Shown here piece after piece: positions 6,829-14,539 of a stretch of DNA of 15,706 bases. The notes beneath the pieces are model-generated. The model made no database searches. It saw only the letters and a program-made list of their open reading frames with translations, and was not told the DNA's origin. Every line of letters begins with the position of its first letter. Position 1 is the stretch's first letter. The translations under genes and the position numbers were made by a program. This stretch comes from an uncultured Bdellovibrionales bacterium (GTDB lineage: Bacteria > Bdellovibrionota > Bdellovibrionia > Bdellovibrionales > UBA1609), in NCBI GenBank assembly GCA_937980625.1, contig CALJPJ010000008.1, positions 1-15,706 on the forward strand, written 5' to 3'.

Positions 6829-7401
6829 TTACTGGGTCACAGCTTTTTTAGCATCTTCTGCGGCTTTTTCAGTGGTTTGCTTGGCTTTATCAATAGCTGA
6901 TCCAGTAGCATCTTTAGCTTTTTCGGTAACACTACCGGCAGCTTTTTTAGCATCGGCAGCTAAATCACTGGCTGCAGCTTTTGCATTAGCAGCTGTATCT
7001 TTAGCTTTATTAGCTAAATCACCTGCAGCGGTTTTGGCATCGTTTGCCATGTCTTTTGCTTTGTCGCTAACAGTGTTTCCAGCAGCTGCAGCGCCAGCTC
7101 CAACAGTTTTTGCACCAGGTGCAGCAGGTTGAGATTTTGTTACTGGTGCTTTATCAAAGACACTGTCGTTTCGTTGCGAAGTTTTGTAAGCTAAAACAAA
7201 ACAGGTAACAGCAAATAAAATAGCGATAGTTCTTGTTGCCTTAACTAAAAAATTTGCAGCTCCAGTTGAGCCAAAGATTGTATTTGAGCTTCCACCGCCG
7301 CCCAGGATTCCCATGGCGCCACCTTTAGCATCTTGTAGTAATATTAGTGTTATTAAAATTATTGCAATAATCACATGTGCAATAGCTATATAAGTAATCA
7401 T
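6829..7401 (-). CDS. secG: Protein translocase subunit SecG with long 11-mer-repeat tail
   Basis: SecG is a small membrane subunit of SecYEG that assists protein export. The 190-residue product has two membrane helices (about 3-22 and 53-72) around the conserved cytoplasmic loop, with LLQDAKGGAMG (21-31), the GGGGSSNTIFGSTG signature (34-47) and ANFLVKATR (49-57). SecG proteins are usually near 75-120 residues; this one adds about 118, mostly Ala, Lys, Asp and Thr. Residues 113-189 divide into seven 11-residue units in the style DKAKDMANDAK, TAAGDLANKAK, with Ala-Lys at regular places, predicting amphipathic helix like group 3 LEA proteins. The start is the ATG at 7401, not a longer in-frame opening to 7488, because AGGAGA (complement of 7406-7411) lies just upstream and the first helix begins there. 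It is divergent from tmk. Confidence 0.93.
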   Translation of the reverse strand: MITYIAIAHVIIAIILITLILLQDAKGGAMGILGGGGSSNTIFGSTGAANFLVKATRTIAILFAVTCFVLAYKTSQRNDSVFDKAPVTKSQPAAPGAKTVGAGAAAAGNTVSDKAKDMANDAKTAAGDLANKAKDTAANAKAAASDLAADAKKAAGSVTEKAKDATGSAIDKAKQTTEKAAEDAKKAVTQ

Positions 7402-7405
7402 GTCT

Positions 7406-7411
7406 TCTCCT
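7406..7411 (-). promoter_or_regulatory. secG ribosome binding site
   Basis: AGGAGA on the - strand, 4-5 nt before the ATG at 7401, decides the secG start against the longer in-frame extension. Confidence 0.75.
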
Positions 7412-7434
7412 GAAATTGAACATGGAATATAAGC

Positions 7435-7449
7435 CTGAGGTGGCCTCAG
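7435..7449. promoter_or_regulatory. Perfect inverted repeat in the secG leader
   Basis: CTGAGG-TGG-CCTCAG is a 6-bp perfect inverted repeat with a 3-nt spacer, located 34-48 nt before the secG start in the secG-tmk divergent spacer. It could be an operator or a leader hairpin. It is GC-rich compared with its surroundings. Function is not known. Confidence 0.35.
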
Positions 7450-7560
7450 AGTAAATGTAAAACTGCTATATATTGCGCGCCAAGTCAATAGTCTTTTTAT
7501 ATATAAGCTCTGAAGTAGAATTCAATAGCCAATTATATCTAGTCGAAGTATAGAAAACTT

Positions 7561-8184
7561 ATGGCATTTTTAGCTTTTGAGGGTCTTGATGGCTCTGGAA
7601 AATCAACGCTCATTAAAAACTTGAAGTTGCACTTAGAAAAGGCGTCAATAGACTATATTTCGACCAGAGAGCCTGGTGGCACAGAGTTGGGCGAAGAGCT
7701 ACGCAAAATTATTTTAAAAGATCAAAAACCTCCACCTTGTGCAAAAACAGAGCTGCTATTGTATGAAGCCATTAGAGCTCAGCATGTTGAGCAAAAAATT
7801 AAACCACTATTATCCGAAGGTAAATGGGTGATCAGTGATCGTTTTACTGCTAGTAGTATCGCCTTTCAGGCTGGAGGGCGAAATATAGCTGAAAAAGATA
7901 TTGTTTGGCTAAATAATTTTGCCACTGGTGATTTAAAGCCGAATTTAACTATTTTGTTAGACATTAGCTATGAAGAGTCACAAAAAAGAATGACAAATAC
8001 AAATCGTGATGAAAAAGACCGAATAGAAAAAGAATCAGCGCAATTTCATAGAGCTGTGCGTAAGTCATATTTAGAGCAAGCAGAAAACAATCCTCAATGG
8101 TTGGTTTTAAACGCCTGTGAATCAGAGCAAAACTTAACCGATAAACTAATAAGTCATTTAAAATTTAAAGGCTTTTTAGAGTGA
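7561..8184 (+). CDS. tmk: Thymidylate kinase
   Basis: This enzyme phosphorylates dTMP to dTDP with ATP in the dTTP supply pathway. The 207 residues match the usual family length (about 200-215). Seen: P-loop EGLDGSGKST (7-16), substrate-binding STREPGGTELGE (34-45), the DRF motif at 93-95 (ISDRFTASSIAFQ; DRY/DRF is the family signature), and a lid region RMTNTNRDEKDR (about 143-154). The start is the ATG at 7561; no strong ribosome site precedes it. It heads a tightly packed run; its TGA overlaps the GTG of holB by 4 nt (GTGA at 8181-8184). The order tmk-holB-tatD matches E. coli tmk-holB-ycfH. Confidence 0.97.
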   Translation: MAFLAFEGLDGSGKSTLIKNLKLHLEKASIDYISTREPGGTELGEELRKIILKDQKPPPCAKTELLLYEAIRAQHVEQKIKPLLSEGKWVISDRFTASSIAFQAGGRNIAEKDIVWLNNFATGDLKPNLTILLDISYEESQKRMTNTNRDEKDRIEKESAQFHRAVRKSYLEQAENNPQWLVLNACESEQNLTDKLISHLKFKGFLE

Positions 8185-9185
8185 AAAATATTTTAAGCTC
8201 AGTTATTGGACATTCAAAAACCAAAAATAGATTGGTAGATTTAATTGGAAACAATAAACTTCCAAACACAATTATTTTATCTGGGAATAAATCAATAGGT
8301 AAATTTAAAGTGGCCTTAGGTTTAAGCCAAGTGATTATGTGCTCCCAGCGCATTAATAAGCAAGCTTGTGGCCAGTGTGGTGACTGTATTCGTTCTGCAA
8401 ATAAACAACACGAAGGCTTGTTAATAGTTGAGAGTAGTTCTGGACTAATTAAAGTGGATGAAGCCAGGCGTGTGACCCAATTCTTTTCTAAAAAAAATAA
8501 CCCAAATGAGTTTAGAGTAGTTATTATTGATGAGGCCGAGTTACTAAATAGCCAATCTGCAAATGCATTGCTTAAAACTTTAGAGGAGCCTCCACAAAAC
8601 TGTTTTATTTTGCTAGTGACTTCATCACTTTACAGACTTTTACCCACCATTCGCTCGCGAGGGCAAATTTTTCGCTTTGGTCAACTGAGTATTGATGAAA
8701 TTAAGCAAGTTACGAAAGTTGAGGATTGGTTAATTAGATTAAGTGGTTTAAATATTGATACAATAGATAAACTACAAGAGGCTAGCTTTCAGGATATCTA
8801 TATGAAATTAGCCAGTGGAATTGCCGAACTTAAGGAGGCAAATTATAACCATTGGATCAATCAAATTTTACCATACACTAAAAACAAAAATCAAAGCTTA
8901 GTTCTTATTCAGGCTTTACAGGGCTTACTGTACTCTACCTATAAGTTAAAATTAGGATATGAGTTTCAAGTTTTAGATTGGCAAATTCCGTCGGTTGATC
9001 GTTTAAAAACTTTATCAAATACGATTTTAATGGACTTGTTTAAAGAGGCTACTAAAATGGAGCAACAGTTAAAGGCTAACTTTGATATATTATTAATATT
9101 TGAAAGTTTTTATTTAAAGTTAATTTCACTTTTTGAACAGGGGGCTTCCCATGCCGGCATGGATCGACATACACACACATCTTAA
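8181..9185 (+). CDS. holB: DNA polymerase III clamp-loader subunit delta prime
   Basis: The delta-prime subunit is the stator of the clamp loader that places the sliding clamp on DNA. The 334-residue AAA+ protein shows IGHSKTKNRL (9-18), a P-loop-like GNKSIGKFK (35-43) where the Ser/Thr after Lys is Phe42, a zinc module with Cys54, Cys63, Cys66 and Cys69, a Walker B VIIDEAE (114-120), NALLKTLEEPP (128-138) and sensor region TIRSRGQ (156-162). The degraded P-loop agrees with delta prime, which does not hydrolyse ATP, rather than DnaX; the usual SRC is SRG here. GTG start in the GTGA overlap with tmk. Its 3' end overlaps tatD by 35 nt. Confidence 0.93.
   Translation: MKNILSSVIGHSKTKNRLVDLIGNNKLPNTIILSGNKSIGKFKVALGLSQVIMCSQRINKQACGQCGDCIRSANKQHEGLLIVESSSGLIKVDEARRVTQFFSKKNNPNEFRVVIIDEAELLNSQSANALLKTLEEPPQNCFILLVTSSLYRLLPTIRSRGQIFRFGQLSIDEIKQVTKVEDWLIRLSGLNIDTIDKLQEASFQDIYMKLASGIAELKEANYNHWINQILPYTKNKNQSLVLIQALQGLLYSTYKLKLGYEFQVLDWQIPSVDRLKTLSNTILMDLFKEATKMEQQLKANFDILLIFESFYLKLISLFEQGASHAGMDRHTHTS
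9139..9144 (+). promoter_or_regulatory. tatD ribosome binding site
   Basis: AGGGGG lies 6 nt before the ATG at 9151, inside the end of holB. It supports ATG 9151 over the in-frame TTG at 9133. Confidence 0.65.
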
Positions 9186-9927
9186 TATGCTTGAAGATGA
9201 GCCTGCTGTTAGTATCCAAAAGGCTAAAGATAATGGAGTTGAAAAGTTAATCACTATTGGCACAGGTCCAGATGATCACCCTATAGTTTTAGACTTAGCA
9301 CAAAAATATTATCCTGACGTGTTTTGCACTTTAGGAGTTCATCCTCATGATGCTAAGGACTATACTCAGTCAGTTAGAGAGTATTTACTTGCTAATGCAG
9401 TCAAAAAAGAAGTGGTAGCCATTGGTGAAATTGGTTTAGATTATTATTATAATAATTCAGGGCAAGATGAGCAACGCATGGTTTTTCGTGACCAACTTAA
9501 AATTGCTAAGCAGTTAGGCTTACCAGTTGAAATCCATACTCGTGATGCTGAGGAAGATACCATATCTATTTTACAAGAGTTTGATGGTGAGGTTACTGGT
9601 TTGATACATTGTTTTACTGGGACCCAATGGTTAGCCGATGAGGCTTTGAAGTTAGGTTTAAATATATCAATTAGTGGTGTAGTTACCTTTAAAAATGCAA
9701 ACGCGTTGCGAGATGTAGTTAAGTCTTTGCCATTAGATAGAATACATGTAGAAACAGATTCGCCTTTTTTGACTCCAGTCCCCTTTCGTGGCAAGAAGAA
9801 CACATCCGCATTTGTTGTGCACACAGCTGAAAAAGTGGCAGAGCTCAAGGGGGTAACAATGGATGAGTTGGCAAAAATTACTAAAGAAAATGCTTTAAAA
9901 ATGTTTCCAAAGTTAATTTGGAACTAA
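9151..9927 (+). CDS. tatD: TatD/YcfH-family metal-dependent deoxyribonuclease
   Basis: TatD-family proteins are metal-dependent hydrolases with a TIM barrel and DNase activity. Counting from the ATG at 9151, the 258 residues carry every metal-site motif: DIHTH (6-10; His8 and His10), GEIGLDYY (92-99; Glu93), EIHTRDA (127-133; His129), HCFTG (153-157; His153) and ETDSPFLTP (201-209; Asp203). The length matches the family. By position after tmk and holB it corresponds to E. coli YcfH. A TTG at 9133 in frame would add six residues but the ribosome site favours 9151. It ends 19 nt before gap. Confidence 0.93.
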   Translation: MPAWIDIHTHLNMLEDEPAVSIQKAKDNGVEKLITIGTGPDDHPIVLDLAQKYYPDVFCTLGVHPHDAKDYTQSVREYLLANAVKKEVVAIGEIGLDYYYNNSGQDEQRMVFRDQLKIAKQLGLPVEIHTRDAEEDTISILQEFDGEVTGLIHCFTGTQWLADEALKLGLNISISGVVTFKNANALRDVVKSLPLDRIHVETDSPFLTPVPFRGKKNTSAFVVHTAEKVAELKGVTMDELAKITKENALKMFPKLIWN

Positions 9928-9946
9928 AAAATAATAAGGAACTGAT

Positions 9947-10951
9947 ATGGCAAAGTTAAAAGTTGGTATTAATGGTTTTGGGCGAATTGGTCGGATTTTA
10001 TTTCGTGCTGGGTTTGAAGAGTTAGATATTGTTGGTATAAATAATTTATCAGCTCCTAAAAATGCAGCACACTTATTGAAGTATGATAGTACTCATGGCA
10101 AATATAAAAATGAAGTTGTTGCCAATGAAAAGTCTATAACTGTTGCTGGCAAAACAATTAAAATGTCAAGCGAAAGAGACCCAGCAAATATACCTTGGAA
10201 AGAGTGGGGTGTTGATGTTGTTTTAGAGTGCACCGGAGTTTTTAAACAAAAAGAAGATTTATTAAAACATAAAAGTGCAGGAGCTAAAAAAATATTAGTT
10301 TCTGCACCGGCTCCAGGAGCAGACCTAACAATTGTTTACGGAATCAATCACGAGCAATATCAACCAGACGAACACGATATTTTAAGTAACGCCTCTTGTA
10401 CGACAAACTGTTTGGCGCCCTTAGCTAAGGTTATCAATGATAATTTTGGAATTGAAAATGCATTTATGACGACTGTACATTCGTATACGAATGACCAAAG
10501 AATTCTAGATAGTTCACATAAAGATATGCGCCGCGCTCGTGCTGCTGCTGTTTCTATGATACCAACAACAACTGGGGCAGCTATTGCTGTAGGTCAGGTT
10601 TTACCTGAGTTACATGGTAAAATAAATGGTTTAGCAGTTCGAGTGCCAACTCCTAATGTCAGTCTAGTTGATTTAGTGGCACAAGTGAAAGAAAACGTTG
10701 ATATAGAAAAAATAAACAATGCTTTAAAAAAAGCTGCCGACACTAACTTTAAAGGAGTACTTAGGTGTGAGGAAGACCCACTAGTCAGTACAGATTTTGT
10801 TGGTGATCAATTTAGTTCTATTATTGATCTGCCGAGTACAATGGTTATGGGGCCAAATTTATTAAAAGTTTTTTCTTGGTATGATAATGAAATGGGGTTC
10901 TCCAGTCGTATGATTGATTTAGCTAAGTATATGCAAAATAAAGGTTTATAA
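9947..10951 (+). CDS. gap: Glyceraldehyde-3-phosphate dehydrogenase (type I)
   Basis: The enzyme oxidises and phosphorylates glyceraldehyde 3-phosphate to 1,3-bisphosphoglycerate in glycolysis. The 334 residues match the family length. Seen: Rossmann motif GINGFGRIGR (8-17), active-site NASCTTNC with Cys151, His178 in TTVHSYT, RARAAAVSMIPTTTGAA and the closing WYDNEMGFSSRM. Two cofactor positions are unusual: the NAD-type Asp of the INDL motif is Asn33 (INNL), and the Leu-Pro pair of the usual LDLPHKD is Ser189-Ser190 (LDSSHKD). In other GAPDHs these places decide NAD against NADP use, and Ser at the second is found in NADP-using plastid enzymes. AAGGA stands 7-8 nt before the ATG. pgk begins 4 nt after the stop. 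Confidence 0.97.
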   Translation: MAKLKVGINGFGRIGRILFRAGFEELDIVGINNLSAPKNAAHLLKYDSTHGKYKNEVVANEKSITVAGKTIKMSSERDPANIPWKEWGVDVVLECTGVFKQKEDLLKHKSAGAKKILVSAPAPGADLTIVYGINHEQYQPDEHDILSNASCTTNCLAPLAKVINDNFGIENAFMTTVHSYTNDQRILDSSHKDMRRARAAAVSMIPTTTGAAIAVGQVLPELHGKINGLAVRVPTPNVSLVDLVAQVKENVDIEKINNALKKAADTNFKGVLRCEEDPLVSTDFVGDQFSSIIDLPSTMVMGPNLLKVFSWYDNEMGFSSRMIDLAKYMQNKGL

Positions 10952-10954
10952 ATT

Positions 10955-12181
10955 ATGTCTAGTCAGCTGCAAAAAGCTAAATTTATTGAAGAGCTTGAGT
11001 TAAAAGATAAAAGAGTTTTTTTAAGGCTTGATTTAAACTTGCCCATGTCATGTGGTGAAATTACAGATGACACTCGTTTAAAGGCTGCTTTACCTTCTAT
11101 TAGGTATTGTTTAGATAATGGGGCAAAGCTTGTTATTGGTTCACATATGGGGCGACCAAAAACAAAAGAGCACCGACAAGCTTTAAGTTTAGAACCTGTG
11201 GCTAAGCGTTTAGGGGATGAGCTTGGTATTGAGGTGATTCTCATTGAAGAGCCTGATAGTGAAGCGCCAAAGGCATTGGTTCAATCTTTGAAAAATAACC
11301 AAGTGCTGATGTTAGAAAACCTAAGGTTTCATTCAGATGAAACTAGAAATGGAGATAAACTTGTAAGTGCTATATCAGAGTATATTGATATTTATGTGAA
11401 TGACGCTTTTGGCGCTAGCCATAGAGCGCACTCAAGTATTGTTGGCTTGGCAAAAGCATTTTTACCAAAAAATAAGGCTTATGGCTTTCTGATAAAAAAA
11501 GAAACAGATACTTTAGATAAAATGCTCACTCAACCAGGTAAACCATTTGTTGCTATTTTAGGCGGAGCTAAAATAAGTGACAAAATTGGTGTTATTGAAA
11601 AACTAATTGATCAGGTTGATAGCTTCATAATAGGTGGCGCCATGGCTTATACATTTTTAGCTGCGGATAACCAACCAGTCGGTAGGTCATTAGTTGAAAA
11701 AGACAAGTTAAACTTTGCTCGAAAATTAGTTGATCGCCTTAAGGTGAGAGAAAAAAATATTTATTTACCAGTGGATCATGTGGTGAGTAAAACATTTGAA
11801 AATACTGATAACGTAGAAGTTGTTGGGCGTATCCCAAATGAAATGATGGCTTTAGATATTGGACCAAAAACTATTGAGCTTTATAAAAATGCGCTCAAAG
11901 GTTCTAAAATGTGTTTTTGGAATGGTCCAATGGGTGTTTTTGAAAAAAATAATTGTGAAAAAGGTAGCTTTGCTATTGCTGAAGCTTTAGCAAGTAATTC
12001 AGGTTTTAACATTGTCGGTGGAGGAGACTCTGCTTCAGCAGCTAAAGCCTCTGGCTTTGCTGATAAAATGTCACATATTTCGACTGGTGGAGGAGCCAGC
12101 TTAGAGTATTTGCAAGGTATTCGACTTCCAGGGTTTGAAGCTTTAAAACCCAGACAAAGCTCTGAACAGCTAGAGGATTAA
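10955..12181 (+). CDS. pgk: Phosphoglycerate kinase
   Basis: It transfers phosphate from 1,3-bisphosphoglycerate to ADP, the first ATP-forming step of glycolysis. The 408 residues fit bacterial PGK (about 390-420). Seen: RVFLRLDLNLP (20-30, substrate loop), TDDTRL, GSHMGRPK (basic patch), MLENLRFH, VNDAFGASHRAHSS, LGGAKISDKIGV, FWNGPMGVFE, GGGDSASAA (nucleotide site) and STGGGASLEYLQG near the C-terminus. The N-terminus has a short extension before KFIEEL. It lies between gap (3-nt gap) and tpiA (2-nt gap), so the three are surely co-transcribed. Confidence 0.97.
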   Translation: MSSQLQKAKFIEELELKDKRVFLRLDLNLPMSCGEITDDTRLKAALPSIRYCLDNGAKLVIGSHMGRPKTKEHRQALSLEPVAKRLGDELGIEVILIEEPDSEAPKALVQSLKNNQVLMLENLRFHSDETRNGDKLVSAISEYIDIYVNDAFGASHRAHSSIVGLAKAFLPKNKAYGFLIKKETDTLDKMLTQPGKPFVAILGGAKISDKIGVIEKLIDQVDSFIIGGAMAYTFLAADNQPVGRSLVEKDKLNFARKLVDRLKVREKNIYLPVDHVVSKTFENTDNVEVVGRIPNEMMALDIGPKTIELYKNALKGSKMCFWNGPMGVFEKNNCEKGSFAIAEALASNSGFNIVGGGDSASAAKASGFADKMSHISTGGGASLEYLQGIRLPGFEALKPRQSSEQLED

Positions 12182-12183
12182 AA

Positions 12184-12924
12184 ATGATTTGTGCCGGAAA
12201 CTGGAAATTAAATAAGTCACCAAAAGAAACTGAAAGTTTTTTAAAAAAATTATTAATTGCAGCTGATCAATTAGATCAATCAAAATTTATTGTTTTTCCT
12301 CCGGCGCTTTCTTTAGCCAAAGCGAGTGAAATTTTAAACGGCTCAAAAATTAATTATGGTTGTCAAAATATTTCAACTGTAAACTCTGGAGCTTTTACAG
12401 GGGAAACTTCTGTTGATCATGTTAAGGAGCTAAACTGTGATTTTGTTTTAATTGGACATAGCGAGCGTCGATCTCTTTTTGCTGAAACGGATGATGAGGT
12501 GGCAACTAAAGTTAGACTAACTTTAGATCAAGGTTTAAAACCAATGATTTGTATTGGTGAAACTTTAAAGCAGCGTGAAGCTGGTGAAACTAAAAATATT
12601 TTAAAGAGCCAATTATTAGCCTCTTTAGAAAAGGTATCTTCCACAGAGAGCATAACTGTGGCCTATGAACCAGTTTGGGCTATTGGCACAGGAAAGGTGG
12701 CAGGTCCTGAACAGGTGAACGACGTTCATAATTTTTTAAGAGATATTTTAATTAAAAAGTTTGATGAGAGCTTTGCTGCTAAGACTCCTTTATTATATGG
12801 AGGGAGTGTTAAGCCTACTAACGCAGCTGAACTAGCAAAAGTTGAAAATGTAGACGGTTTTTTAATTGGTGGTGCTAGTTTACAGGTTGAAAGCTTTATA
12901 CAAATTTATAGAAACTCAAACTAA
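12184..12924 (+). CDS. tpiA: Triosephosphate isomerase
   Basis: It interconverts dihydroxyacetone phosphate and glyceraldehyde 3-phosphate. The 246 residues match the TIM-barrel family. Catalytic residues are all present: Asn6 and Lys8 in AGNWKLNK, His92 in IGHSERR, and Glu162 in AYEPVWAIGTGK, with the flexible loop-6 sequence following, and the phosphate-binding YGGSVKPTN and GFLIGGASL. GAGG stands 8 nt before the ATG, within the end of pgk. The scramblase-like gene starts 5 nt after the stop. Confidence 0.97.
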   Translation: MICAGNWKLNKSPKETESFLKKLLIAADQLDQSKFIVFPPALSLAKASEILNGSKINYGCQNISTVNSGAFTGETSVDHVKELNCDFVLIGHSERRSLFAETDDEVATKVRLTLDQGLKPMICIGETLKQREAGETKNILKSQLLASLEKVSSTESITVAYEPVWAIGTGKVAGPEQVNDVHNFLRDILIKKFDESFAAKTPLLYGGSVKPTNAAELAKVENVDGFLIGGASLQVESFIQIYRNSN

Positions 12925-12928
12925 AATT

Positions 12929-13564
12929 ATGGATCTAGAGTCGCAAAAACAAATTTATATTAAACAAATTTTTGAGCCCATGGAGTTTATGGGCTTTGAA
13001 ACAAGAAATAAATACGCCATTTATGACTCAAATAAACAGCAAATGGGCTACGCAGCTGAGCAGCAAAAAAACTTTTTAGGAAGTGTAATGAGGCAAGTTT
13101 TAAAACATTGGCGCAGTTTTGATGTTTATGTTTTTGATACCTCTCGTAAAAAAATATTACACTTATCCCATCCTTTTAGGTTTTTTTTTAGGCGCTTTGA
13201 GGTAAAAACTATAAACGGAGAAGAGTTAGGTTATGTAGTGCGTAAGTTTTCTTATCTTCGTAGGAAGTTTGATATTTGTAACAAGCAAGGTAAGTGTCTC
13301 ATGCAAATACGACCTAGTTTATTTCAAATTTGGACTTATCCTGTGCTGAAAAACTTAAAGCCCGTGGCAAAAATTAATAAAAAATTTGGTAAAATTTTTA
13401 ATGAGATTTTTACTGATAAAGACAGTTTTCAATTAGAGTTTATCAGTAAAAGTTTGTCTTCTAATGAAAAAACTTTATTGTTGTCGGCGGTTCTATTAAT
13501 TGACCTCATTTACTTTGAAAATAATAAATCAAGCTTAACTAGCATAATTCCAGATATTAATTAG
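12929..13564 (+). CDS. Phospholipid scramblase-family protein (LURP1/Tubby-like fold)
   Basis: The 211-residue product follows the scramblase family through its length: NKYAIYDSNKQQMGYAAEQ (27-45), SFDVYVFDTSRKKILHLSHPF (64-84), a strand with FEVKTINGEELGYV (90-103), FDICN (114-118), KINKKFGKIFNEIFTDKDSF (148-167), and a hydrophobic C-terminal helix ending SAVLLIDLIYFE (186-197). Human PLSCR1 has a matching FTDADNFGIQF calcium-site segment and a closing helix; here FTDKDSF (161-167) keeps both Asp. In this family the fold is a 12-strand barrel around a central helix; lipid scrambling itself is debated. The start is ATG 12929 (after the tpiA stop), not an in-frame opening inside tpiA. It closes the glycolytic run, and a tie to metabolism is inference only. 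Confidence 0.82.
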   Translation: MDLESQKQIYIKQIFEPMEFMGFETRNKYAIYDSNKQQMGYAAEQQKNFLGSVMRQVLKHWRSFDVYVFDTSRKKILHLSHPFRFFFRRFEVKTINGEELGYVVRKFSYLRRKFDICNKQGKCLMQIRPSLFQIWTYPVLKNLKPVAKINKKFGKIFNEIFTDKDSFQLEFISKSLSSNEKTLLLSAVLLIDLIYFENNKSSLTSIIPDIN

Positions 13565-13634
13565 CTGCACCAGTAGTTTGAGACCTTAAAACAACTAGGC
13601 ACCGAAACTATATAACTAAAGTCCTGTCCAGTTT

Positions 13635-13664
13635 TTGATGGTTTCAAGCAACATAATTTTTATA
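13635..13664 (+). promoter_or_regulatory. Weak candidate promoter for the lipoprotein gene
   Basis: TTGATG (13635-13640) and TTTATA (13659-13664) are 18 nt apart, in the 170-bp spacer before the lipoprotein gene. The surroundings are very AT-rich, so chance matches are expected. Confidence 0.25.
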
Positions 13665-13740
13665 TATAAACTTTTTTATTTACGAATGTTAAAATTTCAA
13701 AAAGCTCTTATGGCTTATATTTTAATAATGGAAGGTGAAA

Positions 13741-14487
13741 ATGCTACCTAAGTTCAGACTATATATCATATGTTTTACATTAATTTTGAGTAGCTGTGCA
13801 AGTAATGATAAATTAAGTCGTGGTGTTGCTGCTGATGCAAGACAACACTCAAGTTACTTAGCCACTCATTTGTTAGAAAACAAAAATTTTACCCCTATAG
13901 TAATGCTAAAGTTTGGTGACCTTGAAAATGCGATAGTATTAAATAAAAGCACAATTGATGGAGTAGAGTTTTTTTTCTATACATTTTGTAATAAAAAAAA
14001 TAGTGAAGGCCTAGCAGAAGATTGCCAGGCTATTGCTGAGGCCTATGTTTTTCCATATAAAATGTTCAATACGTTTATGGGAAGTGTTACAGATAATATT
14101 GGTCATAGTGTTGATGGGGTTAATGCAGTATTTCTGAAGACTCTTGTTGCTGGTGTGCTGGGATTAGTTGCTGGGGCCTCAGTTAAGGCTAACAATAGAA
14201 TAGAACGTGAAGGAAGATCTCAACGAGGTGGTATTATTGGAGCTGTACTAGGTTTTTTATCATCCATGACATATGATGTTTATCAATATAAAAAAGTAAA
14301 AAGTGAATTTAAAATTATTGATGTTAAAAGATTGATGGATGAGGTGAAAGATAGTGATGGCGATAGGACAAGCTTACAGATGGCTAATCAATATAAAGTT
14401 TTTGCCAAGAGCATTGAATTTGTATCGACAGGTATTAAGGCAGGGATAGACGTTAATGGAAATTTAACTCTACTCTTGGGTCATTAA
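13741..14487 (+). CDS. Lipoprotein of unknown function with glycine-rich hydrophobic segments
   Basis: The 248-residue protein has a lipoprotein signal peptide: LPKFRLYIICFTLILSSC with lipobox LSSC and lipidated Cys19. The mature part includes FYTFCNKKN and a second Cys, then a hydrophobic stretch (about 134-155, VAGVLGLVAGASV) and a second one, RGGIIGAVLGFLSSM (about 160-175), separated by a charged turn; small residues spaced by four resemble glycine zippers that may pair in a membrane. I recognise no family. The ATG at 13741 has GAAGG 6-10 nt upstream; a GTG at 13735 in frame lies inside that site and is less likely. It has no close + strand partner. Confidence 0.75.
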   Translation: MLPKFRLYIICFTLILSSCASNDKLSRGVAADARQHSSYLATHLLENKNFTPIVMLKFGDLENAIVLNKSTIDGVEFFFYTFCNKKNSEGLAEDCQAIAEAYVFPYKMFNTFMGSVTDNIGHSVDGVNAVFLKTLVAGVLGLVAGASVKANNRIEREGRSQRGGIIGAVLGFLSSMTYDVYQYKKVKSEFKIIDVKRLMDEVKDSDGDRTSLQMANQYKVFAKSIEFVSTGIKAGIDVNGNLTLLLGH

Positions 14488-14539
14488 AAAGAAATTAATT
14501 ATAAAAACAATACTTTTTTCAAATACATAAATTATGGGC

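Noticed and set aside
6872..7132. 86-residue Ala-rich open frame on the + strand opposite secG
   Set aside because: It is the mirror of the Ala/Lys repeat of secG, where low-complexity codons leave the complement open. It has no ribosome site and no sensible protein features.
7402..7488. N-terminal extension of SecG
   Set aside because: The good ribosome site at 7406-7411 and the start of the first membrane helix place the start at 7401; the extension is not SecG-like.
9447..9848. 133-residue - strand open frame inside tatD
   Set aside because: tatD has all its metal-site motifs in the other frame; the antisense frame has no recognisable domain or ribosome site.
12866..12928. 21-residue N-terminal extension of the scramblase-like protein inside tpiA
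   Set aside because: It is out of frame inside tpiA and not scramblase-like; the ATG at 12929 lies just after the tpiA stop.
13565..13734. tRNA or small RNA gene in the spacer after the scramblase gene
   Set aside because: No cloverleaf arms or T-loop consensus can be formed; only AT-rich sequence and a weak promoter match are seen.
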